From positions 20,006,219 through 20,070,218 of the forward strand of contig NC_088315.1 of assembly GCF_910592395.1 (NCBI RefSeq): a stretch of DNA of 64,000 nucleotides, read 5' to 3'. The notes beneath the pieces were generated by a model. It was not told where the DNA came from. It ran no database searches and saw nothing but the letters and a program-made list of their open reading frames with translations. Positions 1 to 15,000 of the stretch are shown here, piece after piece. Made by a program: the position numbers and the translations under genes. This DNA is from Lineus longissimus. Taxonomy: Eukaryota; Nemertea; Pilidiophora; Heteronemertea; Lineidae. How positions within the stretch are numbered: the stretch's first letter is position 1; every line of letters starts with the position of its first letter.

Positions 1-3000
1 GTAACATATCCTGCACAAAGTTTCAGCTATTCCAGCGGGTCGACACCTATCGTGAACAGCTTATCCCCAAGCTCAGGCACGGGAGGTAGCTCTATGACCA
101 TCTCCGGGTCTAACTTCGAGGCAACTTGCAATATGAATACCGTGATTATCTGCGGGCAGGAAAGTGAAGTCACCGCATGCTCCTCGAGTAGCCTAACTGT
201 CACTCTCCCGCCGTGTCCTGCTGGAGACTACACAGTCTACGTCCATGTTGAGGGGAAAGGGGATGCTACGTCTTCGTTCCAATTCACCTTCCCATTGACC
301 GTCAGCTCCATGTCGCCTGTTACAGGTAAGAATCAATTTTGTTACAGTTATAAAAGACACCTTTGGGGGAGGGGTGGCATAAACTTCAGGCCCAAGGTCT
401 GTTTCTAAGTAAAAGTAAAACGTTTCCGCACTGATGGCAGGTGAGGAGTTAACGGGTCTTGAGAGAGTGACGTTTTAAAGACATACTGGACCAACATCAA
501 TAAAAGGTTGTTAGAATGCTAACGACTGGAGCTGGCAATCGATCATACCACAAGAGCAGTATCACCATAACGATCCAAGGAACTAAGAACTGAAGGAAAG
601 TTGGCACCGTATCAAATTCATAGGATAGTGCATGCATTTCTCACTGTGTCCAACAGCAAAACTGATTTCTCTCTCGAGCCATATTCGTTCATTGCATCTT
701 CATTCATGTTTCAGGTAGTTTCGGTGGAGGCCAGATTCTTTCAATTGCTGGCCAAGGCTTCGACGGCAATGATACCTCCATCACAATCTGCGGGGAGCCG
801 TGTCCCATCGTCCTCACTGCACCTAACTCGCCAACGGCTGTCCAGTGCACCGTTCCTGCTGCGCTTGGTAAGACTGTCACCTTAGAAAAGTAGCTCTAAT
901 GAAAATCCGCGCAAATTTTTTTTTCATCTCGCCATACCTTGCAATTTTGATAGTGTTTGACAAGACCTTAGATCATGTCACTTCATAGAGTTTTTCATTT
1001 CCATCTAAAATCGTTCAATCCTATTCATCTCTTTCCAGACACTGGCTCTGGGACCAAGCTGTGCGACATGATCGTCTCCTCTGGAGAATCCACTCTAACT
1101 CACGGCACACAGTATACCTACCAGGCCGCCCTGACACCTTCCATCTCATCTGTCTCGCCAGCAAGGGGCGGCACTGGCGGAGGAACCACTATCACCATCA
1201 ATGGATCTGGATTCGGGTAAGTAAACCAGCAACCCCACACCCCCCCCCCCCCCCACCCCATAGGAGCGCAGCTCAGGTCTTTTTGGATAGAGTGCTGGGC
1301 CCGGTTGTTCAAAAGAAGAAACACATTTTTAAAGATAACTTAACGTTAAAATTCCTAACTTGGCGTTAAGATAACGTCAAGTTTTATTTTGAGTTGTTCA
1401 AACAATATTAGCCTAACATTGGCGTTATCTTTAACGTTAGATTTAACTTACCTAAAACCCTAAGTTAAATCTACCGTTATCTTTAACTTGATTACCTATA
1501 CCTACCATGGCAACTAACATCAGTGAACCAAGATGCAATATTTGCTAACATTAGCGTTAGTTTACCGTAACGTTGTTTTGAACAACCCAAATTTAACGCC
1601 AAGTTAGCTAACGCCAAGTTAAGGAATTTAACATTGATATTTAACTTAACATCAATGAAATTTAACTTCTTTTGAACAACCGGGCCCCGGACTGCTGGCC
1701 AAGGGTCGGTGTTCGAATCCCTTCTGAAATAGAGGATACAAAAGCCGCTTCGATATGGTCCCGTAGACCCTTACCTTTGTTTGTTAAGCCAACTCGATGC
1801 CAAAGCACTTTCAGGATTCTCCATAAAACGGGATCTATACAGACTTCAAATATTTGGACCCGTTCTATAGTTAAATACCATCCATCGTGCAATGAATAAA
1901 TGTGTTCATCTCATGTATTCGAGGAGTTCATCTCTTGTGAAACGTTACTGGATAGCAGTATATACGTCATCATAAAGCAGATGAGGGCAATAATTCTATC
2001 AAAACATTATCTTATTTTTTGGATCTGTTCTTCAACTTTTTCAAATGTCCTATCTTCCAGTACCTCGAGCTCAGATGTGACCGTCGACATAGCTGGTTCC
2101 GACTGCGCCGTGCAGACTGTCAGTGACACCACAATCACGTGCATAACATCGGCCCGGAGTCCCTCAGTCATGGCCAAGGTGGCCGTTAGTGTAGGGACCA
2201 ATGGTCAAGCCCCCGAGGTTAGTAAACTGCTCACATATAAATCGTGCTCCCCCACCCCCCACCCCCCACCCCCACCCCCAAATCTGACGACCATACCTAT
2301 TTCTAGGATGTTCTTTGACAGTATAGTTCATGATGGAAAGGATTTCAAATAAAACAGCTTCTCTGTCTATCTGTCCCGCAGCCATTCGGCCATTGGAGCG
2401 CCCCTGAACAGTTGATTACGAGGCACAGTGGTCTATCTTCTGCGAGGCAGATTAGATCTCCGGTCCTTTTTCCCGTCCATTCCTATTCATTGTCCATCCA
2501 AAGCCCTTTGGTCGACCTCGTCTTCGGTTGCCTTCTACTGTGTCCTGCAGGACGATGTTCACCAGGGTTACCTTGGCTCTATCGTGACCAAACCACCTTA
2601 GCTTCCTCTTCTCAGCCAGTCAGCTTAGTTAATCTGATCATATTCGTTAATTAATTTATCTGTTGACATATTCCAGGATAATGCTGATTTCCATTACATT
2701 GATGTGTGGTCGTCTCCATATACCTGGGGCACCAACCTAAGCCTTCCTGTCGATGGAGACATGATTGTGGTGGGTCCTGGTCAGACACTCATGGTGGACA
2801 CTGACACTGCCATCGTAAAGATGCTCCTAGTCCAAGGTAAGTTATTTGAACAGCTGTTTCTATATCCTAAGAAAGTTCTCTAAGTAAAACTTATTTCTTC
2901 TACACGTTCACTCCTTAGACAATCGGCCCTGCTCGTCGAATGTACTCATCCGATTCGTCGTCCTCTGCAATCAATCCAGTCTCCGTACCCTGCATATTGA

Positions 3001-6000
3001 CAGCATTTGGACAGATCTCTTGTCTTTGAAGTTCGTGCAGAAATATGTTCTGAGGTAAATGGCCCGTTGTCATCAGTCACATGTTACAGGTCTAGACTTC
3101 CTTATTTTGTTTTCAAGGCGGCACTGTCATATTTGACGAGAAGGATGTCGAGCTGAACTGTGAGAACATCCTCATCACGGATGGAGGCACCTTCCAGATC
3201 GGTACAGAGGCCGAGCCCCACCTCAGTAAGGCGACCATAACTATGCACGGTAACCTAAGGGCCACTGAGCTTCCAATCTATGGAGCCAAAGCACTGGCCG
3301 TCAGGAATGGGACTCTGGATCTCCACGGTAGGTTACTCTACTTGATAAGAGTCTCAAATCGCATCTCAAAGTCTATTGACTCATTTCTTCCTCTTATCCC
3401 GAGGGAACTAGGGAACCACTAGTGGTTAAGTATCAAAAACAAAAAGCGTCATCGTTTGATCTGACTTCGATTCCATTTCTACCATAGGATTCAGCGCAGT
3501 GCATACAGACTACGTAATTCCGCGCTTTGAATCAATGGGTTGCGAATTGCAAAACGCACCAATAACTGACCATGAACAACGCATCAAAAATATAACCCTG
3601 ATCCTCAGCCAACCTCGGTCATCAGCTGGCTGTGTTTGCCTGATGAGGCGTCGACTCTTTTTGGTTCTGGCGCCAAAATGAAGTAGCCCAAATTTTGAAG
3701 AATATCAAGTACAGTGTCTTTATCTTAATCCATGGTAAGCTTACACCACCCCGTCCACTTTGATGGTCACTCTCACGTTTTCTTCCTCCTTACAGGCAAG
3801 CCAATTGCAAACACATGGACCAAGCTAACAGGCACAGCAGCGGCAGGCACGAACACCCTGACAGTCGGACACGACGTGACAGACTGGGAGGTCGGCTCAA
3901 AGCTCATCCTAGCGTCCACAGGCCACAGACACAGCCAGCGCGAGAATGAGGAGCTAACCATAGCGGCCATCTCGGGTGACGGAAAGACCATCACTCTGGT
4001 GGAGAATCTGCAGTATGAGCATCTAGGCGTTACCGTCACAGTCGGCGGGATGCCTTTGGAGATGCGGGCAGAGGTCGGCTTGCTCACTCACAACATCTTG
4101 TTCCGGGGGTCGAATGATCCGCAGTGGAATGTTGTTATTGAAGCATGTCCTGATGGATTTGATACAGGTGAGTTGTACTGAATGTACTTGATGCAGTTAG
4201 TAGTCTCTAGTTTCAACGACCGAAGTCCGTTTCTGAATATTCAAACCCTACAAAATGAACATGGTTGCTTAATTGATTCCATTCAACTTGTTTGATTTGG
4301 ATAACCAATGAGTTAGAGACACCAAGTCCACCGATGGGCATGGCGTCATGTTCCGCCTTGACTTTTGTATCGATTTCGTAAAGTCATCAATGAAGCTGAA
4401 GTACGTTCTCCGATTTTTGGGATTCATGTCACTGCTTGGCGCATTCCTGATCAACGAAATAATATTCATTCTAAATTTCAGGTGAATTCGCTACGCAGAC
4501 TTGCTTTCAAGGTCGACATGGAGAGGAGATGGGCAGTGACCAGTTTGGCGGACACATCATCATGCATGGGCCGGAGCCAAACAAAGACTTGGTCGTCGGT
4601 CGGATAGAGCACGTTGAGCTGAACTACGCGGGCCAGGCATTCAGACTCGGGAGGTATCCTATTCATTTCCATTTGAACGGCGACATGACCGGTTCCTACG
4701 TTAAGGGCTGCGGAATCCACGAGACCTTCAACCGGGCAGTCAACATCCACGGGACACACAATGTTCTCGTCGAACACAATGTCATTTATAATATCATGGG
4801 TGGCGCCTTCTTCTTGGAAGATGGTATAGAGACTGGGAACATCTTCCAGTACAATCTTGCAGTATTTGTCAAATCGAGTACGAGTCTTCTTAACGATGAC
4901 ATCACACCTGCTGCGTTCTGGGTGACCAATCCTAACAATACAGTCAGACACAACGCCGCGGCCGGAGGCACTCACTTCGGGTTCTGGTATAGGATGCATG
5001 AACACCCAGACGGGCCTTCTTATGATAGTAACATCTGTCCCAAGAAGATTCCACTCTTGGAGTTCAGGAACAACACTTGCCATTCCCAAGGTTGGTTCGG
5101 ATTGTGGATCTTCCAAGAGTACTTCCCAACTGTAACTGGTGCTTGTGACGACCCTGTCGCAAAACCTGCAGTCTATGAGAGCCTATATGCTTGGAATAAT
5201 GAGAAAGGAGCTGAGTGGGTAAACTGCGGGGCCATGCAGTTCAAAGATTTCGTGATGTACAACAACGAAAAGGCTGGCATCGAAATGAAAATGATCAAGG
5301 GGTCAAATACTCCGAGATTTGACGATGGTGGCGCTGTGATTGAGGACGCCCATATTGTTGGCTACCTGACAGACACCGCGGACTGTTCCACAGCGGGTAT
5401 TGTTTTGCCATTTGATGAAGGTCTCCTCGTGAAGGGTACGAAGTTTTCAAACTTTGACCAAAGTACTTGTGCTGCATTGGCTGTCACTCGAATCGACGGG
5501 ACATCTGGACCAAGCAACGGTGGCTGGCAATACGACTTCTATAGCACAAGCTGGGTGAACTCTCCGAATAAGTGCAGATACGCCTGGGAACACGAAGGAA
5601 TTTTGAAAGACATGGACGGCACTCTCACCGGTGTTGCTGGGCAGAGTGTTGTCCCGACCAGTGGTCTCCTTCCAACTGGGGACTGCACTGCTGCATCGGA
5701 CTTCAGTCATGGTTTCGCTGCAAGCGTGTGTGCAGCGGGCGTGAAGTTCCACAGGTTTTCCTTCAACAATCCGTCACCCGAATCGTTAGCCGCCAAGGAC
5801 TGTATCTTCGAGAACCAGTACGGATCCAGCAGTGTGCCTTTCGAGAAGAAACGACTGACCCACAAACTCGGCTGGATGGTGGTCCTAGTCGGTGGCACCA
5901 ACAACACAATGCACTTCGAGAACGTTGACCATATTACCAACATCTCTTACTCTGGTACATTCTACACATTGGAGGTAAGGAACACGAAATGTCTGGCGAT

Positions 6001-9000
6001 GACTGCACAAGGGTTAAATCTGAACCTCAGCCTAACTACTCTTACCGTGTGTTTAGTATTCTGACGATATGACTATCTGTTCGTTTCTAACGTCCTTCAG
6101 ACATCAGCAACATGAGAAAATAGAAAGTATTAAGTCGAGAGGATGTGAACTGTCGAAGCTTATTATTGGCTCTTCTGACATGTTACTTTGCAGTTCGGTC
6201 AGGAGGTGTCCGTACTCTCGGTCCCACATAGACCTTGCCTGATCTGGATAAAAACGTTTTCTTCGACTTTTTGCATCAGGCTTTAGGTAATGGCCAAATA
6301 CGGGCGGCGACGGATGAAGAGGGGGAGGTTGTTCCGTTCCTTGGTTGTCTTCGGCCCGACAGAATATTTCATAAGCCTCGATGTTTGCCTGAAGGGGGGT
6401 TATTTGGCTATATGCATTCTATCATCATTGTGGAAGACCTTCGCTCTGAATGATCAATTCAAATGACTTATCAGCATGAACTTTTTTCCACAGGAGAATG
6501 ACTGCCTCATCATAAACCACAATTTCACACAGAAACCAGACAGGTTTGCCATCGTCCCCACTCAAAATGCCAACAGCACTGACACCATGGTCTCGTGTGG
6601 GAGCAACTATAATTATGATTACTACTTCGACAGGAACACCAAGGATCTTTACTACATAAGTGAGTAGCCTCTGTCAAATGAAAATGAAGATGACCTGCAA
6701 CAAGACAGCCGGGCCGTTTTGTGTCGGCGTCGAAGTCGGCGGTTCTGGAGAGAGTTCTCCCATAGAGCTTCATTTACCTCTCTATTCTTCATAAGGGAGG
6801 AGGTGTGAACCACATGAGTTGGAACTGGTCTTCAGCTCCACATCCACAATGAGTCGGGCAGATTCTCGTAATCCTATTTTCTGAAGGTGTTTCTTTAGGC
6901 AATGTTAGGCGGCAGTGGCCTCAACACTTTATTTTCTTTATAGTAAGTGGTAGCGATAGGCCAGCAAACTCTACGAGAAAGAAGCGGGCAATCGTCGGCC
7001 CATCCACGACCACCAGGCAAGTGGACCTCCAGGTTTATCGCTGCTGGTACAAGGACTGTATCCCACCGCCAGACCCGAATACCGTGCCCCCACCGGACAC
7101 CAGGCCAGATAACTTCACCATGTGGACGGACCTGGCCACTTGGGAAGGCGCAGAGGAAGGTTATGGTGGCAACTGTGCTAATGTGACCTGTCTACCTCAA
7201 GAAGGGGATAATATCAAGATCCGTTTCGGTAAGTTTTATTTACTGAAATATCACGCCTAATCATTTCCTTTGTTTCTTCAATCACCAAATCAAAAAGCTT
7301 TATTAGGCTTCCATGTTGATTGCACGTGAAGATATTTAACTTTGGTCATGGTCGTGGGCTGACCAGCTCGAAACTGCTGTCTCTTGCTTACCAAGAGATG
7401 CAGTGTTTCCTGATACTCCTCTCTGGTTGGTACTATCTATAGATAACAGGCTAAACTCTTTCCAGGATTTTAAGGTAATCGTTACTAACCCACATGTATA
7501 AGTTTGTTAAGAACAATATCACAGAACGCTGGAATGAGGTAATTTTCTAGGGTCGCAATTGTTTGAGTGAACATTTGCCGTCACATTTAAACCTAGTTTT
7601 CGACAGGAGCGCTATGAGGACGAGACCAACGTATTTTCTATTACAAACACAGATACATGTATCATATGACCAGGGCCTTTGAATATGCGGTTAATAGTTG
7701 CCCTCCTGTATTTCAGACCAATGGGTTGTCATCAACGAACCATTGCCAAAATTCACTAAAGTCTATGTTTACGGAGTCATCGAATTCAATCACACCAACC
7801 CGGACCTGAACGTGGTGTTCAGCGCCACCCATATCTTCGTGAGTGGAGGCAGGCTAATTGCGGGGTACACTGCTTCAGGAGAGCATATGCAGGGACAGGT
7901 CACCATCGAGCTTAGAGGAGATCATAATACGCCTGACATGCCATTGCCTGGTGGACCTAACATGGGCGCCAAAGCCCTTGGTAAGTTTCTTAATAATGGA
8001 GAGTTATCGCGATGGCTACACTACTATTCTCAACCCCCACGCACCCCCACTCCACCCCGATCCCACCCATCCCTTCAATTTCATGGCACAACAGTTGCCA
8101 ACCAATTTATGAACCCTAACCCATATGCAATAGCTTAAACCGCCCCCTATTTTGTTATTCATCAACTATATCATCTTCTTCTTTTGGTTGTAGGTATTTT
8201 CGGTGGCCTTGACCTTCACGGCAAACCACGAAGTCTCACGTGGACGAAACTGGCGGTGACAGCCAATCAGGGCGACAATGAAATCCAAATAGCTGATGCG
8301 CATGACTGGCAGGTTGGAGAGGATATTGTAATCGCGCCGACGGGATTCGAGGCGAGTGAATGCGAGACTGCGCGGATCACTGGAGTGTCTGGCCAGACTA
8401 TCACTCTGAACAAGACTTTGACGCATAATCATTTGGGTAAGTTCAGCTTCTTCAAATACCAACCTCAACTTAACATTCAATCAAGAAAGGAACAATCCCA
8501 CCCTAACAGTAACTGACCCTAGCCTCTTGAGATGATGTACAACGACGAAAGCATATCCGTGACAACCTGATGTCGAAAAGTCGAAATGTACGTACATTGC
8601 TCTGACGGTAAGTGAACAACTAAATACACTCTTGATATTCAACTTGCAAAATCGTTTAACATCAACAAATTATCATCCTCTGTCGTCATTTTCCAGTCAA
8701 AGAAGTCACTTCCCCCGAGTTAGTGTCCAAGAACAAGACCTTCACAATGGCCGCAGAGGTTGGCCTCCTGAGTAGAAACGTCAAGGTGGTTGGTGAAGAC
8801 TACAACACCATCAAACAAGATGCCTTCGGAGCTAGAGTTATCATGGGGACCTACTCCATGCTGGACCAGATATACAGAGGTAAGAAAGAAAGAACACGTT
8901 TGTCAAACACTGACATTTTAAAGATACAGTGCATTCGTAAAATGGACATGATGAAATCATGTATTACCTGTTAGTCGAAAAGTCACCATTCAAGTCTCTC

Positions 9001-12000
9001 ACGATGTCATATCCTCTGAGTTATTATGCCATTCATAGATATGCGACGCAATCTGGTTTTCATCCTTCACCTGGATTCAGCCTCACCATTTAATTGCCTT
9101 GTAGGTTGGGCCCGAGTCAGCAATGTTGAGTTCTACAGGGGCGGTCAACTTGGATGGACAGACTCGTATGATCCACGCTATGCCCTTGTTTGGGTCGATA
9201 CAGGAGACGTCATCCCCGCACGGCCATCTTTCGTCCGGGACTGCGCCTTCCATAATGGACTCGCGCCAGCTATCGGCGTGTTCGGATCCAATAAAATCCC
9301 GATTGAAAATAATGTCATTCATCATCCAGTAGGTTCAGGTACGTGGTCAAAGGGAGGCTATAGGCTGGGTGACAGATGGGCAAAATCAAATTGCAGGAAG
9401 TCACCAATTGGTGTCTCTGCCATCTCACAGTACATCAACACTATTCACACACGTGCAAGTTCAAGATTGTTCTATCCTTTCGACCTAAGTAGCAGTGGTG
9501 ATAAAATGTGATTTGTTTCGATGTGCATATTTTATGACGTCATGAAACCGCTAGCAGCACCCAAATTGTAAATCAAATCGGTAACCAGTTGACCCGAGTA
9601 AGCTAAAGCACCTTACAGATGAGAGATTTTCGTTGCTGCGACTTTTGACCAAGATCGCATGTGACAAAAATCTTTCGTTTGCGGTGATGATCGCAGGTAC
9701 CTGGCAAGAACGGCATGAATCGGTGATGGCTGCAAGCTGCGAATATCAAAACAAGCTACTACCGGTTTTACCCGCGGACGTGCAATCCTTTCGCAATGGT
9801 AATTATTGCTTGTTGCAGAGACAACAAATTGCTCGTTTGCAGTGTGTTTAAGTTATATATTGCTTGTAGGAATCATCGTGGAAGGCTCAGGCAACGAAAT
9901 CCGTAACAACCTCGTCACCAACGTGGTCTGGAACGGCCATTACAATAATAGAGATGAGCCTTGGAATATCATGTATGATGCTGGGATCCAGGTTAACAAT
10001 GTAGTTGATGTCGTCATGGAAGATAACGTGGTGGCCGGATCGGAAAGAGCTGGCTTTTCCATCAAGGGAGAGATATGCGATGATACTGTTGGATGGAAAA
10101 ATAATGAGGCGCATTCTGTCCACTTAGGTAAGTACAGACACCATGAGGGTGGAGCTATAGGCCAATACCGAGGCACCTTAGGTTGAGATTTGAGGGAATT
10201 ACAAGGGTTCTTTGGCGTGACAACAAATACCAACAATGGAGTAACGACTTCCATTCTATTTTGCTTCCTTATTTCGCACCAACCAAGCTATGGTTGTCTA
10301 ACAATAACCAATGCGGCCAAAACGAGTAACTGGGCAAAATACACTGTAAACATTGGCACACTGCAACGAATGTAATTTAGTATTGACTCCAGGTTATATT
10401 TGTATCCTCAGGAACCCTCCAATTCCCTGGGGACGAGCAACCAGGTTGCTCCAAAATATCAGGATTCAGAATCTGGAGAGCTTTTGATTTCGGCATCTAT
10501 TCCCAAACTGCGAGCAGTATGCTAATCAATGACGTCACGATGTCCGACAATGGCGTCGGTATCTACAACTACGTCTACGGCCCTGCTTCCAAAAGCCATA
10601 TCTGCGAAGAAAAGACTGTTACGGTGCAGAACTCGGCAATTATTGGGGACAGTGGAACTTTTAGTTGCAGCGATGACCTTGATAGGACGACAAATAATTT
10701 CAAGAACAGCGGTCGTGGACGGTCGTATCGGATAGACGGCGGCATGACTGGAATTGGTTGGTACGGGCGCGCATCAGGCCCCAACACAGCCCCTTTGAAA
10801 CCATTCTTGAAGGAGATGAATTACCCGGGACTTTGTGGGAAAATGACTGTCAGAGACACCCTCTTCTACGCGTTCAACGCAAACCGTTGCAGCCGCCGGA
10901 ACTATGTCATTAGTACCACTCCAACATTTGAAGATAATCTACACCCTGTCTATTTTGAGAACGTACAAGTTGCCGATGTTGACGATGATAGTAAGGCTTT
11001 CTTCCACCATGCTTCCGTCAGGTAGGTCTTGTCGTATTTAAGTTGCTCCTAAAAAGTCTGCTGGTAAATAAGCCCTGCTGTCCATTTATACTCTTGAGTC
11101 TGAGAAAGCAATATGGAGGGAGCTAGGTGTCTTGCTCTAGGACATGAAACAGCGTTGATGCAACAAAGAGTCGAGCCCACGACCTCGTGATTATGAGCTT
11201 CGCACTCTGTGCCACTGATCTTCCCAATCCTTATATTTGCCCTTGCTGATGACTTTTGAACAATTAGCATAATTTTAGCATCACCGTTTGCAAAAATTGA
11301 TTAGTGGCCTTATGGCTAAAGATCAACGGCGATAATTAGCTTAAAAATACAGTTTTTCCAATTTGTTTTTGGTAAATATTTTCAATAACTGTGTTATTTC
11401 AGTAAGGCAAACCCCGCCGATTGCGTTGACATGGTATGCGATGCCAAACAGAACTGCTTTATCGCCGACACCGATGGCTCCTTCCTGGGCGGTTCCCCCG
11501 GAACAATCGTGGCCCAGGCTGAGTATGAGTGGGACGGCGACGCCCGCAGGGGTGTGGGCGACTACAGGATCCCTAAAGTGGCACTGACAGACCCCCAGGG
11601 CAATAAACTTAATGTGAACGACGTCTGCCCAAACAAAGGTGCGTATTCGACGTTTTCAATCTTCTCGCTTCCTGTCTCTGATTCGTTCAGAATCCAACTG
11701 AACTATTTCAAATGGGCATTTATGGAAACCAACGCTATTGCCACTCTCTGTCATCACATAGGATGACGATGCTTTCATAAACTTGTATACCACCGAAAGT
11801 AAGAGAGGCTAAATGAAATTCCTTCTTACAAGTCTTGATTCATTCCGCTGGCTACGAAGGAGCCTCATAGAGATTAGGGTTGTGGTTAACACTGCTCGCA
11901 TTCAATCGGATGATCCAGCGTGGTTTTCAAGGAACCATAACTCCTGGCTCTTCACCCGAGGTTCCTTGTGTGGATACCAGAGCTAGCAAGAGACACGTGA

Positions 12001-15000
12001 TTAGCATACATGGACTCTACCTCTCGCGGCCAAAGAAGGAGTAACTAGGCCAATAAAAAAATTGGCCCCTAGCCCGAGTGGCACGTAAAAAACTCATCCC
12101 ATCTTGGAGGAGGAATACTCACTGGAAAATAACAACCCTAAGTGCAGAACGAACGCTGAAGATCAAGAAGATGTCACTACCTTACCTCATTCCAAAACGC
12201 TGTAAGACAGTTTGCATCGTTTTACATTGATGATATCTGTCCCCACCATTTTAGGTATTGTTGGCACCAATGCGTGTACCTTCATGTCCACATGGCAAGC
12301 ATACAAGTGTCAGAACTCTCTGAAGTACGCCCAGCTCATCATTGAGAACATGGACCATGACACTGAAGAGAGGCGACTGTCTCCCGTGGCGTTGATCAGC
12401 CCCAACGAGAAGTACGTGAACCTGCTGAACGGGCCACAAGACCATGGATGGTGCAATGGTTATACCTGCCAGAAGAGACTGTCGACATTCTGGGCAATGG
12501 TAGCACTCGGTAGGTTTTCTGTTCTCATTCAAAATAAGTATTCCATAAAAAGAAACAGAACGTAACATATGTACTCATTCAAATTGGATCATGCCGAAAA
12601 TCCAAGATGGCCACCAAAATACAAAATTGTCGGTGCTAAAAAATGTTTACATTTAAGTTTCTATTCATTAGCTTTGCAAAAAGTGTTACTCTTCTTGGTC
12701 GAAATAGGCATTGAAAAGCTTGGTGTTGGACGAAATTTTGGTGACGACAACTTTTGAAAAACGGCCTGATAGCATTTGATGATCGTTATATTTTACTTCA
12801 GAGAAGGAATACCACATCTACTTCACAAGCACCAGCCCCGAGCATCTCCGGCTTCGTCTCCCCAATGTCGACACCACCGACTCAATCAAGCTGGCCGTCT
12901 ATTACCGACTCCCACAAAGATTTGATGTCTACTACGAAGACGTGAGAGTCCCACCTCTGAACGAAGGACCCAACTCGAATGGCGACACTGTGCTCTTCCC
13001 GCCGACTGCCGGCGTGGATCCCACACCCTCACTCAGCGAAGGCCCAGGAGCGAATTACTTTGACCGAGATTACGACTTGCTATATTTCATCATGAAGGGA
13101 ACTACCCACCTTGACATCAAGATGTCTTCAGTTCTTGTCATATCTTTCAATATGCCAGCAATGACAGTTGACGACTTTTTCGGAACGGAAATCGTCAACA
13201 ACCTTGCCATATTCCTCGGGGTGCCAAAGTCTAAGATCAAATTCGTCAGCGCGGTCAACGCGAAGACAGGCAGTCGGCGCCGCCGAGCGACTGATGACGA
13301 TATGACAGTGACATTTGAGGTTGGAGACGGGCCGACATCTGGTGTCAATGAAACGGTGTCGAATCCTACAACGAAGACAGAACTGGACGAAATGGCGGAT
13401 AAAATCACTGACGCTGCTCAGCAGGAAACCTTAGGAGAGTCGCTCGGGACCAACGTGTCCAACACGGCCGTTTCTAGAGCAGCCCCATCCAGTGATTCTA
13501 GCGAATGGGGTGCTTTCGCCAACCAGACCTCTGATGATTCAAGTGGTACCACACTGATTGATGTTCCCTCGACCTTGGTTATCAGTCAGGATGTGGAGAT
13601 CACATCTGAAGCCATCGTGTTCAGGAGACAACCATGGTTGCGGTTTAGAGATTCAGATGTGAGTGGTTTTTTTGTAAATCGAATCTACCTTTGTCACACG
13701 AGTGTGCACACATTAATACTACATTAGCACAGTACACTCGTAGGATGAACCAGTCCGACAAGGTTAAACCTTGACCACCCCTGATCTGATCAGTTTGACA
13801 ACCCGTTCTCTGAAGACTTACACCGTGCCACGAAACGAAATTTATATCATCCAATTGTTGGTCTTTTTCAGGGCAATCTGTTAACCACCGTAGGTACGGA
13901 CAGCACTTCGTGGGTTGTCAGCGCATCTATCCGGATGGGAACAGGTCATGCCGACGCAGTACTGACGGGGACAACCACCGCCACCTTCGTAGATGGCATC
14001 GCCAAGTTCACCGACCTAGCCATCACCCACCACGGCAAGGGATACATCCTTGACTTCAACCTGACATCACCAAGCCTTGCGGTGTTGAAAGCGGTCGCAT
14101 CAAATCCGAAGGCCGTCCCAAAACGTAGCTTGAAGCTGGCGCTTCACTTGCCGCCCACAGATCTAAAGGAGGGCAAGACATTCGGCTTGAAGGTCAAGAT
14201 TTCTGATAAGAAATCGCAAACACTTCCCGATATTACCTGGAGGGTTAGTAGAATTGAGATACGTTCTTTCAATTGTAGCAAGCTTCAGAATGATTCTTCG
14301 TAAGTCCTTTTGAGATTAATAGATAATGTAGGGGTTATAACTACAGGTAATCAGTTGAAAATGTGTCTTGAAAAGTTCCGAAGTCTTCAACGTGTTAAAG
14401 ATTTAAACGTCCTAATTTAGGTGTAAGGGTGTAAAAACAATGCAGAACTTACGAAACCTGTGCATTTTTCCGAATAAACTGTCAACAAGATGGCGTCCGG
14501 ATCCAAGCCAGTCAAAATGACGTGTGAATACTATTATCTGTGCCTTTCAGGGACACAACTGGACGGCGACTGTCAGGCTACACACTCCTGGAAAATACCA
14601 GGGCGAGTTGGTTGGCAACACGACGGGTTTTGTCGACGTGGCGAACAATGAGATCGACTTCTTTGAACTCTCCTTCACGAAGATGAGCAAATACATCCTG
14701 GACGTGGTCATGGAATCCTCGCCTCCTGGTTACTCCTACAAGGTAGTCTCGAGCAAGATCGACGTCAAGCCGCCAGGATTCCAGACGCCGTCAAAGGAAT
14801 CGAAAAAAGGATGCAGGATGCGGTTTGCGGAAGACTACAGTGTAGTTAGTGGGAACGAAGCAGCTTTTGAGATGACCATGTACAACGAGTTGGCCACGAA
14901 ATACACCACTGTTAGCTTTGATAGCTTCGCGTCTTCACAAGGTAAGTGGCAATGCAGCTTCTTAAAGGTCATTATAGAACCTTGGCTAATTTACAGTGTT

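Larger units (their letters stand above)
1..2217 (+). other. PKHD1L1: PKHD1L1-like exons 1-4: IPT/TIG repeats
   Basis: The exons encode at least three immunoglobulin-like IPT/TIG units. Each opens with the family pattern of hydrophobic-x-x-hydrophobic-S-P-x-x-G-x-x-G-G (SLSPSSGTGGS, SMSPVTGSFGGGQ, SVSPARGGTGGGT), followed by a GxxF strand and paired cysteines such as CGEPC. Frame 1 is open from base 1 and reads the end of a previous unit, so coding continues upstream of the window. Exon 3 ends in phase 2 inside a repeat and exon 4 completes it. Confidence 0.92.

Noticed and set aside
5447-5943. Minus-strand and alternate-frame open frames inside the large PKHD1L1-like exon
   Set aside because: Overlap a strongly supported coding exon in another frame.
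6194-6240. Possible extra exon after 'TTTGCAG' at 6193 between exons 8 and 9
   Set aside because: Exon 8 (phase 0, ends 5974) joins exon 9 (6494) directly and gives the family sequence; the candidate lacks a matching donor.
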